Positions 18,852 to 27,297 of a stretch of 64,000 bases of DNA are shown one piece after another. Position numbers and translations under genes: made by a program. Each line of letters starts with the position of its first letter. The first letter of the stretch is position 1. This DNA comes from Nitrosophilus kaiyonis (GTDB lineage Bacteria > Campylobacterota > Campylobacteria > Campylobacterales > Nitratiruptoraceae): positions 1,527,501-1,591,500 of the forward strand of contig NZ_AP025696.1 in NCBI RefSeq assembly GCF_027943725.1, in the 5' to 3' direction. The notes beneath the pieces were generated by a model. The model searched no databases, had not been told where the DNA came from, and worked only from the letters and a program-made list of their open reading frames with translations.

Positions 18852-19989
18852 ATCTCCCTTTTAAATAGTTTGATTCTATAACTAATAGATTTATTTCATA
18901 AATGGTTTGTAAAAGTTTGTTATTAACTCCAATTAGCTCATTTTTTGTCTGAAAAAGCTCTAAAAGTGAGCTTTTATCAATTTTATAGCTTTGAATATAT
19001 AGATTTAAAAGCTCTTGAAGCTCATTTTTAGCTTTTTGTAAAATAAAATATCTACTCTTTAACAGATCATATTTTTTTTTCAACTCATCCTTATAGATAT
19101 TTAACTCTTTTTTCAGATATCTTTTTTTCTCCTCAACCTCTTTAGCTAAAACAAGATTTCTCTTTTTCTCAGCATCTTTTTTAAAAAATGGAAGTTCAAA
19201 AGATATTCCGGCTCTAAAGATATCTTGCTCTGGTTCATTTTCATAATTTAAAATAAAATCAACTTTAGTAAAATTTTTTGAATCTACTTTTGCTTTTTGC
19301 AAAAAGAGCTCCTTTTTTCTATCTAAATAGTTAAAATAGGAAAAATCAATATTTTCCAATTTAAAATCATCAATTTTGTATAAAAATCTACTCTCATCTA
19401 CTTTTTTATTAATTGTTGCATATCTATATAGTTTAAAAAGAGCAGTTTGAGCTTTTTTTTGCTGTTTTGCTAAAGAGCTTTGTAATTCAAGTAGCTTTGT
19501 TTGAAGCCTTAAAACATCTATTTTTTTACCAAACCCCTTTTCATATTTCATTTTGGCAATATTTAATAGATTTTCATTTATCTCAATCTCTTTTTGGATA
19601 TTTGAGATAAGATTTTTTTGATATATATACTCTGTATAAAGCGTCTCTAAATCTTTTATAAATTTTGCTTTTTGAACCTTTTTAAAATTTTTTGAAACTA
19701 AAATCTTTTTATCTAAACTACTTTTTAATTCATTTTTATAGTCTATTAGTCTAAAAGGGATTTTTAAAGTTGTCTCAAATCCACTATTTTTTTCATATTT
19801 TGCTATATTTGCCTCAATTTCAGGATTTAGCCCTCTTAATTCTATATCTTTTTGCAAAATATCTTTTTCTATCTGAAAATCGCTTTTTTTCAATTCAAAA
19901 CTATTTTTAATTGCCTCATTTTTAAACTCATCAAAACTTATAGCAAATGAGAAGACAAAACATATCATCAATAAAAAAAGAGTTCTCAT
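18841..19989 (-). CDS. TolC-family outer-membrane channel of the metal pump
   Basis: 382 residues. A signal peptide (residues 1-17) and two long alpha-helical hairpins typical of the outer-membrane efflux family (for example LNIAKMKYEKGFGKKIDVLR and YIQSYKIDKSSLLELFQTKN). No lipobox Cys was seen. The position upstream of the adaptor matches czcC/cusC. It overlaps both neighbours by a few bases. Confidence 0.85.
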   Translation of the reverse strand: MRTLFLLMICFVFSFAISFDEFKNEAIKNSFELKKSDFQIEKDILQKDIELRGLNPEIEANIAKYEKNSGFETTLKIPFRLIDYKNELKSSLDKKILVSKNFKKVQKAKFIKDLETLYTEYIYQKNLISNIQKEIEINENLLNIAKMKYEKGFGKKIDVLRLQTKLLELQSSLAKQQKKAQTALFKLYRYATINKKVDESRFLYKIDDFKLENIDFSYFNYLDRKKELFLQKAKVDSKNFTKVDFILNYENEPEQDIFRAGISFELPFFKKDAEKKRNLVLAKEVEEKKRYLKKELNIYKDELKKKYDLLKSRYFILQKAKNELQELLNLYIQSYKIDKSSLLELFQTKNELIGVNNKLLQTIYEINLLVIESNYLKGRYDD

Positions 19990-20294
19990 CTTTTCTCCTT
20001 TTTAAGTATCTCCCCACTTATGGCATCAATTTTTAATATGTAACTTTTTGTTAAAACCTTATAGTATATAGTTGTGTTTTGATGCTTTATTTTTTTATAG
20101 ATTATCTTTTCATTTGTAGCTTTTTTTACAATCTCTTTTAACTTTTCCTCATCAACTTTTGCATATTTTTTCATAAGATTTTCTTTTTGTAGTTTTACAG
20201 TTGCTTTCTTATTGTATTGATGAATTTTCATATGCTCAATTTCAGATGAATATAAAATTACTACAAATAGGCCTATAACAGATATAACTTTCAT
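19986..20294 (-). CDS. small periplasmic PepSY-like protein
   Basis: 102 residues. An N-terminal signal segment (VISVIGLFVVILYSS) and a C-terminal half resembling a PepSY domain: KLKEIVKKATNEKIIYKKI, ending ILKIDAISGEILKKEKR. PepSY proteins often accompany metal or protease systems. It overlaps the channel gene by 4 bases. The precise role is unknown. Confidence 0.65.
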   Translation of the reverse strand: MKVISVIGLFVVILYSSEIEHMKIHQYNKKATVKLQKENLMKKYAKVDEEKLKEIVKKATNEKIIYKKIKHQNTTIYYKVLTKSYILKIDAISGEILKKEKR

Positions 20295-20411
20295 AATGTC
20301 TCCTTTAATTATTTAAATTTGATTTTTTATCAACTAAAGCTTTAGAAATTTAAAGCCACTCTTTAATAACTAAGTTTTTAAAAATAAGATATTAGATTGT
20401 TAGTTGGAAAG

Positions 20412-20711
20412 TTATATCTGTTTTGGAGGCTTTGGGGGTGATTTAAGATATATTGAGAAATATATAGGAAGTTTTGTTTCTATTTTTTTAGAATATGAGA
20501 TATTTTGAATACGAAAGAAACTATTTTTTAATACAAAATTTTGATGGAAGAAAAAATGATATTTACATAAATCATCACATTTGGTAGGTTTTTCAGTCTC
20601 AATAGAGAACTCTTTTATTGTATGTTTATGGTCACGCTCTATAAAATATGCATGTGTGATATTAACAAAAAATCCAAGTAATAAAAATATAGCTAATATC
20701 TTTTTTAACAT
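20412..20711 (-). CDS. small secreted His/Cys-containing protein
   Basis: 99 residues from the ATG at 20711 (a GTG at 20720 is the alternative). A signal peptide (about 1-21, ending THAYF) is followed by potential metal ligands: ERDHKHTIKEF and CDDLCKYHFFFHQ. The ATG overlaps the arsR stop. No family was recognised; by position and composition it may be a periplasmic metal-binding or sensing accessory of the pump. The 117-base gap after it shows only a weak ATCAA/TTGAT hairpin. Confidence 0.6.
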   Translation of the reverse strand: MLKKILAIFLLLGFFVNITHAYFIERDHKHTIKEFSIETEKPTKCDDLCKYHFFFHQNFVLKNSFFRIQNISYSKKIETKLPIYFSIYLKSPPKPPKQI

Positions 20712-21004
20712 TTTAAACACTTTTTAATATCTGGTAATTTTACTTTTTTAAGCTCTTCTAAAAAGGGCTTAATCAATGGATTTTCTTCTTTTATAAAATA
20801 TATACTCCATTTACCAACTTTTTTACTATCAATTATACCAGCTTCTTTTAACTGTTTTAGATATTTTGAGCTAAGAGGCTGAGAAAATCCCAAACTCTCA
20901 CTTACTTCACAGACACACACCTCTTTGTTTTTTTCTATAAAAGCTAAAACTTTTAATCTATTCTCATCACCTAAAGCTTTAGCTACTTTTACTAACTTTT
21001 TCAA
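20705..21004 (-). CDS. ArsR-family metal-responsive repressor
   Basis: 99 residues. A winged helix with GDENRLKVLAFIEKN and SQPLSSKYLKQLKEAG. The Cys pair in EVCVCEVSESLG is at the alpha-3 metal site typical of ArsR/CadC-type sensors, and the C-terminus ends CLKC. The start is TTG at 21004, supported by GAGGAAGG about 5 bases upstream. It lies first in the pump run and faces the cytochrome-permease pair across a palindromic operator, so it likely represses both arms. Confidence 0.88.
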   Translation of the reverse strand: MKKLVKVAKALGDENRLKVLAFIEKNKEVCVCEVSESLGFSQPLSSKYLKQLKEAGIIDSKKVGKWSIYFIKEENPLIKPFLEELKKVKLPDIKKCLKC

Positions 21005-21041
21005 TTAACCTTCCTCAAAGTAAAAATATATAACACTTTCA

Positions 21042-21065
21042 TTATATAACATTTTTGTTATATAA
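21042..21065. promoter_or_regulatory. palindromic operator between arsR and the cytochrome gene
   Basis: TTATATAACA, four Ts, TGTTATATAA: a perfect inverted repeat with 10-bp arms, 38 bases before the arsR start and 24 bases before the cytochrome start. A further half-site (TATATAACAC) lies just upstream near 21027-21036. It is well placed to control both divergent promoters. Confidence 0.75.
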
Positions 21066-21088
21066 GTCAATATTGAAAAGGATCTGTT

Positions 21089-21499
21089 ATGAAAAAACTA
21101 ATATTTGTTTCCTTTATGCTATTTGGATTAATTTATGCACAAGAAGGAAAAGATATTTATAAAAAATATTGTGCTTCCTGTCATATATTAAAACCGCCTA
21201 TGGGATTTATGAAAAATAAAAAAATGCAACATTTTGACAATATAAAAGCTCCTCCTATGGCAGCTGTATCTAAAAGAGTTAAGATGTTTTATCCCAAAAA
21301 AGAGGATTTTGTGCGTTTTGTTGTTGATTATATTCAAAATCCATCTAAAGAAAAGGGAGTTTGTATGCCTATGGCATATAAAAGGTTTGGAACTATGCCG
21401 CCTATTGGAAAAAGTTTAAGTGATAAAGAGAAAGAAAAAGTTGCAAACTTTATATATACATTAAATTTTACTTGTCAAGCTTGTAAAATGAGAAAATAG
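21089..21499 (+). CDS. periplasmic c-type cytochrome
   Basis: 136 residues. A signal peptide (1-17, LIYAQ cleavage), one haem site CASCH, a distal Met in GTMPPIGKSL, and a C-terminal FTCQACKMRK with an extra Cys pair. There are several Met residues (CMPMAYKRFGTMPP). Class I cytochrome c by pattern. It is the first gene after the ArsR operator and precedes a metal permease by 9 bases, which suggests a part in metal handling rather than ordinary respiration. Confidence 0.85.
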   Translation: MKKLIFVSFMLFGLIYAQEGKDIYKKYCASCHILKPPMGFMKNKKMQHFDNIKAPPMAAVSKRVKMFYPKKEDFVRFVVDYIQNPSKEKGVCMPMAYKRFGTMPPIGKSLSDKEKEKVANFIYTLNFTCQACKMRK

Positions 21500-21508
21500 G
21501 AGAGAAAA

Positions 21509-22597
21509 ATGGCTTTTGTTCAAGCACTGATTGAACTATCAAATGCAATGGCATTATATATTCTTTTTGGTCTGTTGATTGCTGGATTTTTACATGAGAT
21601 AGTTCCGCAAGATTTTATAAAAAAGCATTTAGGGAAAAGCTCATTTGGCTCAGTTATCAAAGCTACACTATTTGGTATTCCCATTCCAGTTTGCTCATGT
21701 GGAGTTATACCATTAGCAACAGCTTTGCAAAAAAGTGGTGCAAGCAGAGGAAGTGTTCTTAGCTTTTTAATATCAACTCCAATAACTGGAATCGATTCAA
21801 TTTTGGCTACTTTTGGTATGTTTGGATGGGTATTTACCATATATAGGATAGTAACTTCAATTATTATGGCAATGATTGCAGGATTATTGGTAAATATACA
21901 AAAAGAGAAACAAGATATAAACAATTCAACAATAGAAAAACCTAAATTTACACTCAATATTAACAATAATAATCCAATCAATTTTTCTATTAATTCAGAT
22001 AAAAACTCTTGCTGCTCAAGTAGTTGTGAATGCAAAGAAGAAAAGAGAAAATTTTCATTTATTAATGCTTTAAGATATGGTTTTATAACCCTTTTAGGAG
22101 ATATTGCAAAACCCCTTTTTTGGGGTCTTATAATAGGAGCTGCAATAACTGTAGCAATTCCACAAAACTTAAGTGCACTCTTGAGTGAGTATGTGTGGCT
22201 ATCATATATATTAGCTGTTATAATTGCTATTCCTATGTATGTTTGCGCCACAGCTTCACTTCCAATAGCAGCAGCTTTGATGTTAAATGGAGTAAGTGCT
22301 GGCGCTGCTTTTGTATTTTTAAGCGCTGGTCCCGCAACAAATACAGTAACAATAGGAGTTGTTAAAAAGATGCTAGGCAATAAAGCAGTATTTATTTATC
22401 TTGGAGTTATAGCTATTGGCTCAGTTATTTTTGGGTTAGGACTTGATTTTATATTTAAAGATATAGATGTAAAAACTATTGTCCATATAGAAGAGAAAGC
22501 ATCTATTTTAATGATTGCAAGCTCTATAATTTTATGGATACTTATTTCATATCATATTTTAAAAGATAAACTTACCAAAAAAAGTTGTTGTAATTAA
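21509..22597 (+). CDS. SO_0444-type metal efflux permease
   Basis: 362 residues, about ten membrane segments. The family core is PIPVCSCGVIPLATALQKSG with STPITGIDSI, and CATASLPIAAALM with SAGPATNTVTIG in the second half. A central soluble loop carries a Cys cluster (SCCSSSCECKEEK) and the C-terminus ends SCCN, both likely metal sites. The family includes Cu/Zn exporters of Shewanella type and arsenical permeases. AGGAGAG precedes the ATG. Confidence 0.87.
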   Translation: MAFVQALIELSNAMALYILFGLLIAGFLHEIVPQDFIKKHLGKSSFGSVIKATLFGIPIPVCSCGVIPLATALQKSGASRGSVLSFLISTPITGIDSILATFGMFGWVFTIYRIVTSIIMAMIAGLLVNIQKEKQDINNSTIEKPKFTLNINNNNPINFSINSDKNSCCSSSCECKEEKRKFSFINALRYGFITLLGDIAKPLFWGLIIGAAITVAIPQNLSALLSEYVWLSYILAVIIAIPMYVCATASLPIAAALMLNGVSAGAAFVFLSAGPATNTVTIGVVKKMLGNKAVFIYLGVIAIGSVIFGLGLDFIFKDIDVKTIVHIEEKASILMIASSIILWILISYHILKDKLTKKSCCN

Positions 22598-22623
22598 TAA
22601 ATATAAAATTTTTAAAAAATGAT

Positions 22624-22645
22624 AAAAAGAGAGAGGCTACTCTCT
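22624..22645 (-). terminator. terminator at the end of proA
   Basis: On the minus strand AGAGAG, TAGC, CTCTCT followed by CTTTTTATC: a 6-bp stem with a U-run. The proA stop TAG lies in the loop, as in the hairpin at 14692-14716. Confidence 0.65.
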
Positions 22646-23872
22646 AATCTGCCCCTCTCCATAAATTTTATATTTATATGTTGTCAAATCATTTATACCC
22701 ATTGGTCCTCTTGCATGAAGTTTATTTGTGGAGATTCCAACTTCTGCTCCAAAACCAAAAACTCCACCATCAGTAAATCTTGTTGAAGCATTAACATATA
22801 CACAAGCTGCATCGATTTCATTTAAAAATTTTTCTGCAGTTGTGTAATTCTCTGTAACAATAGCCTCACTGTGTCCGCTTCCATACTTTCTTATATGCTC
22901 AATTGCTTCATCAACTCCATCAACAACTTTTATTGATAAAATATTTTCAAGATATTCTGTATGAAAATCCTCTTCAGTTGCCTCCTCTACATCTATAACC
23001 TCTCTTGTTAGTGCACAACCCTTTAAAGTTGTTAAATGAGGTTTAAATGCTTCATATAGTTTTAATAGCATCTCATCTTTGATAGCATAATCTACCAATA
23101 ATGTCTCCATAGCATTGCAAACGCCGGGTCTTTGAACCTTTGCATTTACAGCTATTTTTATTGCCTTTTCAAAATCTGCATCTTTATCTATATATGTATG
23201 GCAAAGACCCTTATCATGCTTTACTACAGGTACTGTAGCATTTTCACTAACATATCTAATAAGAGCCTCTCCTCCTCTTGGAATAATCAAATCAACATAT
23301 TTATCCATCTTTATTAGTTTACTAACTCCTTCTCTACTATAATTAGGTAATAATGAAATAATATCTTTTGGAAGACCATTTTCTTCTAAAACATTTCTTA
23401 AAATATTAGCAATTGCTTCATTTGAATTTTTTGCCTCTTTGCCACCTTTTAAAATACATACATTTGAACTTTTAAAACAAAGAGCAGCAGTATCACTTGT
23501 AACATTTGGTCTTGATTCATATATTATTCCTATTACACCAATTGGAATAGATACTTTTTCTATTCTAAGACCATTATCTAAAACCCATCCATCTAATACT
23601 CTTCCAACTGGGTCTTTTAACAAAGCAATCTCTCTAATAGATTGAGCCATTGCAGTAACTCTATTTTTATTAAGTAGTAATCTATCTCTTAAAGCCGAAG
23701 ACAAAGCATTTTCTTCAGCATATTTCATATCTAATGCATTTGCTTCTAAAATAGTATCTATATTTCTTTCAAGCTCATCAGCCATATCATATAAAACTTT
23801 TTTCTTTTTTTCTCCATTAATTGTTGATAAAATTGAAGCACTTTTTTTAGCTCTTTTTAAAAACTCCTCCAT
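22637..23872 (-). CDS. proA: glutamate-5-semialdehyde dehydrogenase
   Basis: 411 residues, normal length. The aldehyde dehydrogenase fold contains the catalytic Cys in RPGVCNAMETLL and the C-terminal RFTDGGVFGFGAEVGIST. It reduces glutamyl phosphate in proline synthesis. It stands alone; proB is not adjacent. Confidence 0.96.
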   Translation of the reverse strand: MEEFLKRAKKSASILSTINGEKKKKVLYDMADELERNIDTILEANALDMKYAEENALSSALRDRLLLNKNRVTAMAQSIREIALLKDPVGRVLDGWVLDNGLRIEKVSIPIGVIGIIYESRPNVTSDTAALCFKSSNVCILKGGKEAKNSNEAIANILRNVLEENGLPKDIISLLPNYSREGVSKLIKMDKYVDLIIPRGGEALIRYVSENATVPVVKHDKGLCHTYIDKDADFEKAIKIAVNAKVQRPGVCNAMETLLVDYAIKDEMLLKLYEAFKPHLTTLKGCALTREVIDVEEATEEDFHTEYLENILSIKVVDGVDEAIEHIRKYGSGHSEAIVTENYTTAEKFLNEIDAACVYVNASTRFTDGGVFGFGAEVGISTNKLHARGPMGINDLTTYKYKIYGEGQIRE

Positions 23873-23993
23873 AACCCACCTCTTTTTTATTTTATTTTAT
23901 CTATAAACTGCTTTTTATGTAATTAAATTTTTATTTAATAGGCTTTTAAGTTCAATAATAAAATAATATAAGAAATTTTTATAAAGGATAAAT

Positions 23994-24953
23994 ATGGAAA
24001 AAATTTATGATATTGCTATTATAGGTGCTGGACCTGCTGGAATTGGAACAGCTATTGAGAGTTTTATTTTTGGAATTAAAAATATTTTATTAATAGAAAA
24101 AGCAGATAATCACTCAGCAACAATTAGAAATTTTTACAAAGATAATAAAAGAGTAGATAAAGATTGGATGGGCCAAAAGGTAGAGTGTGAAGGAAGAATC
24201 ATTTTTATGGATGGAACTAAAGAGACAACTTTAGATCTTTTTGATAAACTTCTTGATAAACATAAAATAGATACTCTTTTTAAAACTGAAGTAGAAAAAG
24301 TTGAAAGAAATAACGATTTTTTTGAAATATTTACTACAAATAATGATAAATTTTTAGCAAAAAATGTTGTAATAGCTATTGGAAAAATGGGAAAACCAAA
24401 TAAGCCCTCATATAAAATCCCACCATCTATCAAACAGTTTGTAAATTTTAATCTTGATAAATGCTCAAAAGGAGAAAAGATTTTAGTTGTTGGTGGAGGA
24501 AACTCTGCAGCCGAATAAGCCTATTTCTTAGCTGATACTAACGATGTTACTTTAAATTATAGAAGAGAAAAATTTACAAGATTAAATCCAGAAAATGAAA
24601 AAATTGTAAATGAATATATAAAAAATCAAAAATTAAAATTAAAACTTGGAGTTGATATCATATCACTTGAGAGTGAGCATGGAAAACCAAAAGTAAATTT
24701 TACAGATGGCTCAAGCCAAATATATGATAGGATAATTTATGCTATTGGAGGAACAACTCCAACAGAATTTTTAAAAAAGTGTGGTATTGAAGTTAAAAAA
24801 GGCAAAGTTGAAGTTGATGAAAATTTTGAAACCAAAACTCCTGGACTTTTTGCAGCTGGAGATATAGTTACAGAAACTGGAGGTTCAATAGCAATTGCTT
24901 TAAATCATGGCTATAAAATAGCTTCTTACATAACCAAAAAAATAAAATCATAA
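23994..24953 (+). pseudogene. FAD/NAD(P)-dependent oxidoreductase interrupted by an in-frame TAA
   Basis: The first 174 codons give a thioredoxin-reductase/YpdA-like start (DIAIIGAGPAGIGTAIES) and reach the second dinucleotide fold at VVGGGNSAAE. The next codon (24516-24518) is TAA where relatives have an aromatic residue before AYFLAD. The same frame then continues without further damage for 144 codons, including TPGLFAAGDIV, to the TAA at 24951-24953. A single change from TAT or TAC explains it. No CxxC motif is visible. It overlaps the HDOD gene tail to tail by 6 bases. The function was probably a flavin disulfide or ferredoxin reductase. Confidence 0.85.
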
Positions 24954-25694
24954 AGCATTGGCAATAATTTCTTTGTCAATGCACTCCACATTTTCAGTAT
25001 CTAAAATATTGGCTTTAATTGTTACAATGTTTCTAATTGAATTTAAATAGTTAGAAACCTCATTTTGAGAACATTTTTTTGAATTATAAATTATATCTAT
25101 AAATTTTTTATCAAAATTCCACTTTTCAAATATTAAACAAGATACATCAATAGTATCATATTCTAAACGCTCTTTTTCAATATTGTCAATATCTTTTAAA
25201 CTTTTTTCTTCTTCAACAATTAAAATACTGTTTTCTTTAGCATATTTTGCTAATACAATTTTTCCAATGTCTGATAAAAAAGAAGAGCTTTTTAGTAATA
25301 TTGATAAATTTTTATTTTCTTTAAAAAATTTTTTTGAAATATTTTGTTTTAATATAGATAAATTTAAAAAATCTAATTCATTTATAGAATATGGAGATAG
25401 ATCAAATTCAAAACTTTTCTCTAAAGCTGAGTAAATAGCAAAATTTATAATTTCATCAAATCCAAAAAGAACTATTGCATGTCTTAAATCATGTATCTCA
25501 TGAGAAAAACCATAATATGGTGAATTGGCTAATCTTAAAATATCTACAACTAAAACTGGATCTTTTTTTATTATATTTTCTAGATCTTGAGCTGTTGAAT
25601 TATCATCTTCATAGGATATTTTTAGTTCTTGAACTGTCTTTGGAAGAGGAGGAAGTTTGTCAATTTCATTAATAATAAAATCTTTTATACTCAT
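24948..25694 (-). CDS. HDOD-domain signalling protein
   Basis: 248 residues. The HDOD core begins INEIDKLPPLPKTVQELK and includes IIKKDPVLVVDILRLANSP and DLRHAIVLFGFDEI. HDOD proteins resemble HD phosphodiesterases but usually lack catalytic residues and act in signalling or motility. It overlaps gpsA by 4 bases. Confidence 0.85.
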   Translation of the reverse strand: MSIKDFIINEIDKLPPLPKTVQELKISYEDDNSTAQDLENIIKKDPVLVVDILRLANSPYYGFSHEIHDLRHAIVLFGFDEIINFAIYSALEKSFEFDLSPYSINELDFLNLSILKQNISKKFFKENKNLSILLKSSSFLSDIGKIVLAKYAKENSILIVEEEKSLKDIDNIEKERLEYDTIDVSCLIFEKWNFDKKFIDIIYNSKKCSQNEVSNYLNSIRNIVTIKANILDTENVECIDKEIIANAL

Positions 25695-26578
25695 CTTAAT
25701 AAATCCCTTAGGCTGATATGTGGATTTTTACCATTTAATATTTCATATACCTCTTTTGCTATTGGAGTATATATATCATTTTTTTGAGCTATTTTTATAA
25801 TAGCCTCACTCGTATATACCCCTTCTGCAACCTCTCCAAGCTCTTTTAATATTATTTCTAAATTTTTCCCTTGTGCTAGTCCAAACCCTACTCTATAATT
25901 TCTTGAAAGATTGCTGCTTGCAGTTAAAAAGAGATCCCCTGCTCCACTCAAACCCAAAAAAGTTTCAGTTTTTCCACCAAAAAATTTTCCAAATCTCTCC
26001 ATCTCAACTAAGCCTCTTGCCATTAAAGCTGCCCTTGCATTATTTCCAAGTTTCAATCCATCACATATTCCAGATGCAATAGCTATAACATTTTTATATG
26101 CTCCTGCAATTTCGGCACCTATTACATCGTCACTTATATATGTTTTAATAAAATCTGGAAAAGCATTTGCAAATTTTAGAGCTAACTCTTGATTTAATGA
26201 ATTTACAACTAAAGCTGTAGGTAATCCCTCTTTTACCTCTTTAGCAAAAGATGGCCCAGTTAAAAAGGATATATGCTCCTTTGGTAAAAATTTTTCATAT
26301 ATTTGATTTAAAAATTTTCCGCTTTTAACATCTATCCCTTTTGAAGCAACTAAAACTTTTTTATCTCTATCAAGTCCATTTTTTTCAAGCCACTCTCTTG
26401 TAACTTGGGCTGGAAGGGCAATAACTAAATATTCAAAATTTTCAAGTAAATATTTTAAAGTTGTAAAATTTGGAATCTCTTTTTTATGTCTTGATGTTAT
26501 ATATACACTATTTTTTTGAGATAAGGCATACTGCAATGCCTGTCCCCATTTTCCTGCACCAATTATACCTATTTTCAT
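25691..26578 (-). CDS. gpsA: glycerol-3-phosphate dehydrogenase [NAD(P)+]
   Basis: 295 residues. The nucleotide fold is GIIGAGKWGQALQYAL; the catalytic Lys is in GAYKNVIAIASG; the substrate region GLSGAGDLFLTASSNLSRN is present. It makes sn-glycerol-3-phosphate for phospholipids. It lies in a tight minus-strand series with 4-base overlaps on both sides. Confidence 0.95.
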   Translation of the reverse strand: MKIGIIGAGKWGQALQYALSQKNSVYITSRHKKEIPNFTTLKYLLENFEYLVIALPAQVTREWLEKNGLDRDKKVLVASKGIDVKSGKFLNQIYEKFLPKEHISFLTGPSFAKEVKEGLPTALVVNSLNQELALKFANAFPDFIKTYISDDVIGAEIAGAYKNVIAIASGICDGLKLGNNARAALMARGLVEMERFGKFFGGKTETFLGLSGAGDLFLTASSNLSRNYRVGFGLAQGKNLEIILKELGEVAEGVYTSEAIIKIAQKNDIYTPIAKEVYEILNGKNPHISLRDLLR

Positions 26579-27297
26579 TCATTGCCTTTTATAGATGAAT
26601 TCAAAAGTTCTTCTTGAAATTTTTTAATATTATCTTTTTTACCAATAACCACCAATATATCACCTGCATCAAGTTTGTGTCTTATACCCTTAGTTATAAA
26701 AGTAAACCTATTTCCAAGCTCTATATCTACTATCCCAATTACAATAATATCAAATCTTTTTTTTATTTTTGCATCAGTTATATCAATTCCATCTAAAAAA
26801 GAGTTTTTTGGAATTTCAATCTCATAAAATGCTATATTTGGGTCTTGTAAAATATTATCAATAGCTTCTGCTACAGCAGGTTTTTCAAGAATAAAGTATA
26901 TTTTATTTGCTGCAACTTCCATTGTATCAATAACTTTATCTGCCCCTGCAAGTTTTAATTTTCTCTCAGTCTCTTTTGACTCACAAATTGAAATTATTTC
27001 AATTTTGCTAAAAATTGCTTTTAATGTAATTGTAAGATATATATTTACCTCTTCATCATCATATGCACAAAATACTTTTTTAATTCCATTATCAAAAATA
27101 GTATTTGCAATATCTTCATCATTTTCAATATCTACTATCAATATATGTTCGTAACCGTCTACAGATGCATGCTTTAAATTTTTTTTATCTGATTCGGCAA
27201 TATAAACATCATATCCATTATTTAATAGATATTTACCTATCTGTTCACCATATCTTCCATATCCAAAAAGTAATATTTTATCTTTTTTCTCTTGCAT
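26575..27297 (-). CDS. RCK/TrkA-type NAD-binding regulator
   Basis: 240 residues: TrkA-N (ILLFGYGRYGEQIGKYLL, then ADKVIDTMEVAANKI) and TrkA-C (NSFLDGIDITDAKIKKRF, DILVVIGKKDNIKKF). It has no membrane segment. Its start lies inside the end of the K+ channel gene (20-base overlap), so it is very probably the partner ring subunit of that channel rather than of a Trk or Ktr transporter. Confidence 0.85.
   Translation of the reverse strand: MQEKKDKILLFGYGRYGEQIGKYLLNNGYDVYIAESDKKNLKHASVDGYEHILIVDIENDEDIANTIFDNGIKKVFCAYDDEEVNIYLTITLKAIFSKIEIISICESKETERKLKLAGADKVIDTMEVAANKIYFILEKPAVAEAIDNILQDPNIAFYEIEIPKNSFLDGIDITDAKIKKRFDIIVIGIVDIELGNRFTFITKGIRHKLDAGDILVVIGKKDNIKKFQEELLNSSIKGNE

Noticed and set aside
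21520-22380. 286-codon open frame on the minus strand opposite the permease gene
   Set aside because: It is the shadow of a membrane protein with strong coding features on the plus strand; no ribosome site or family pattern was seen.
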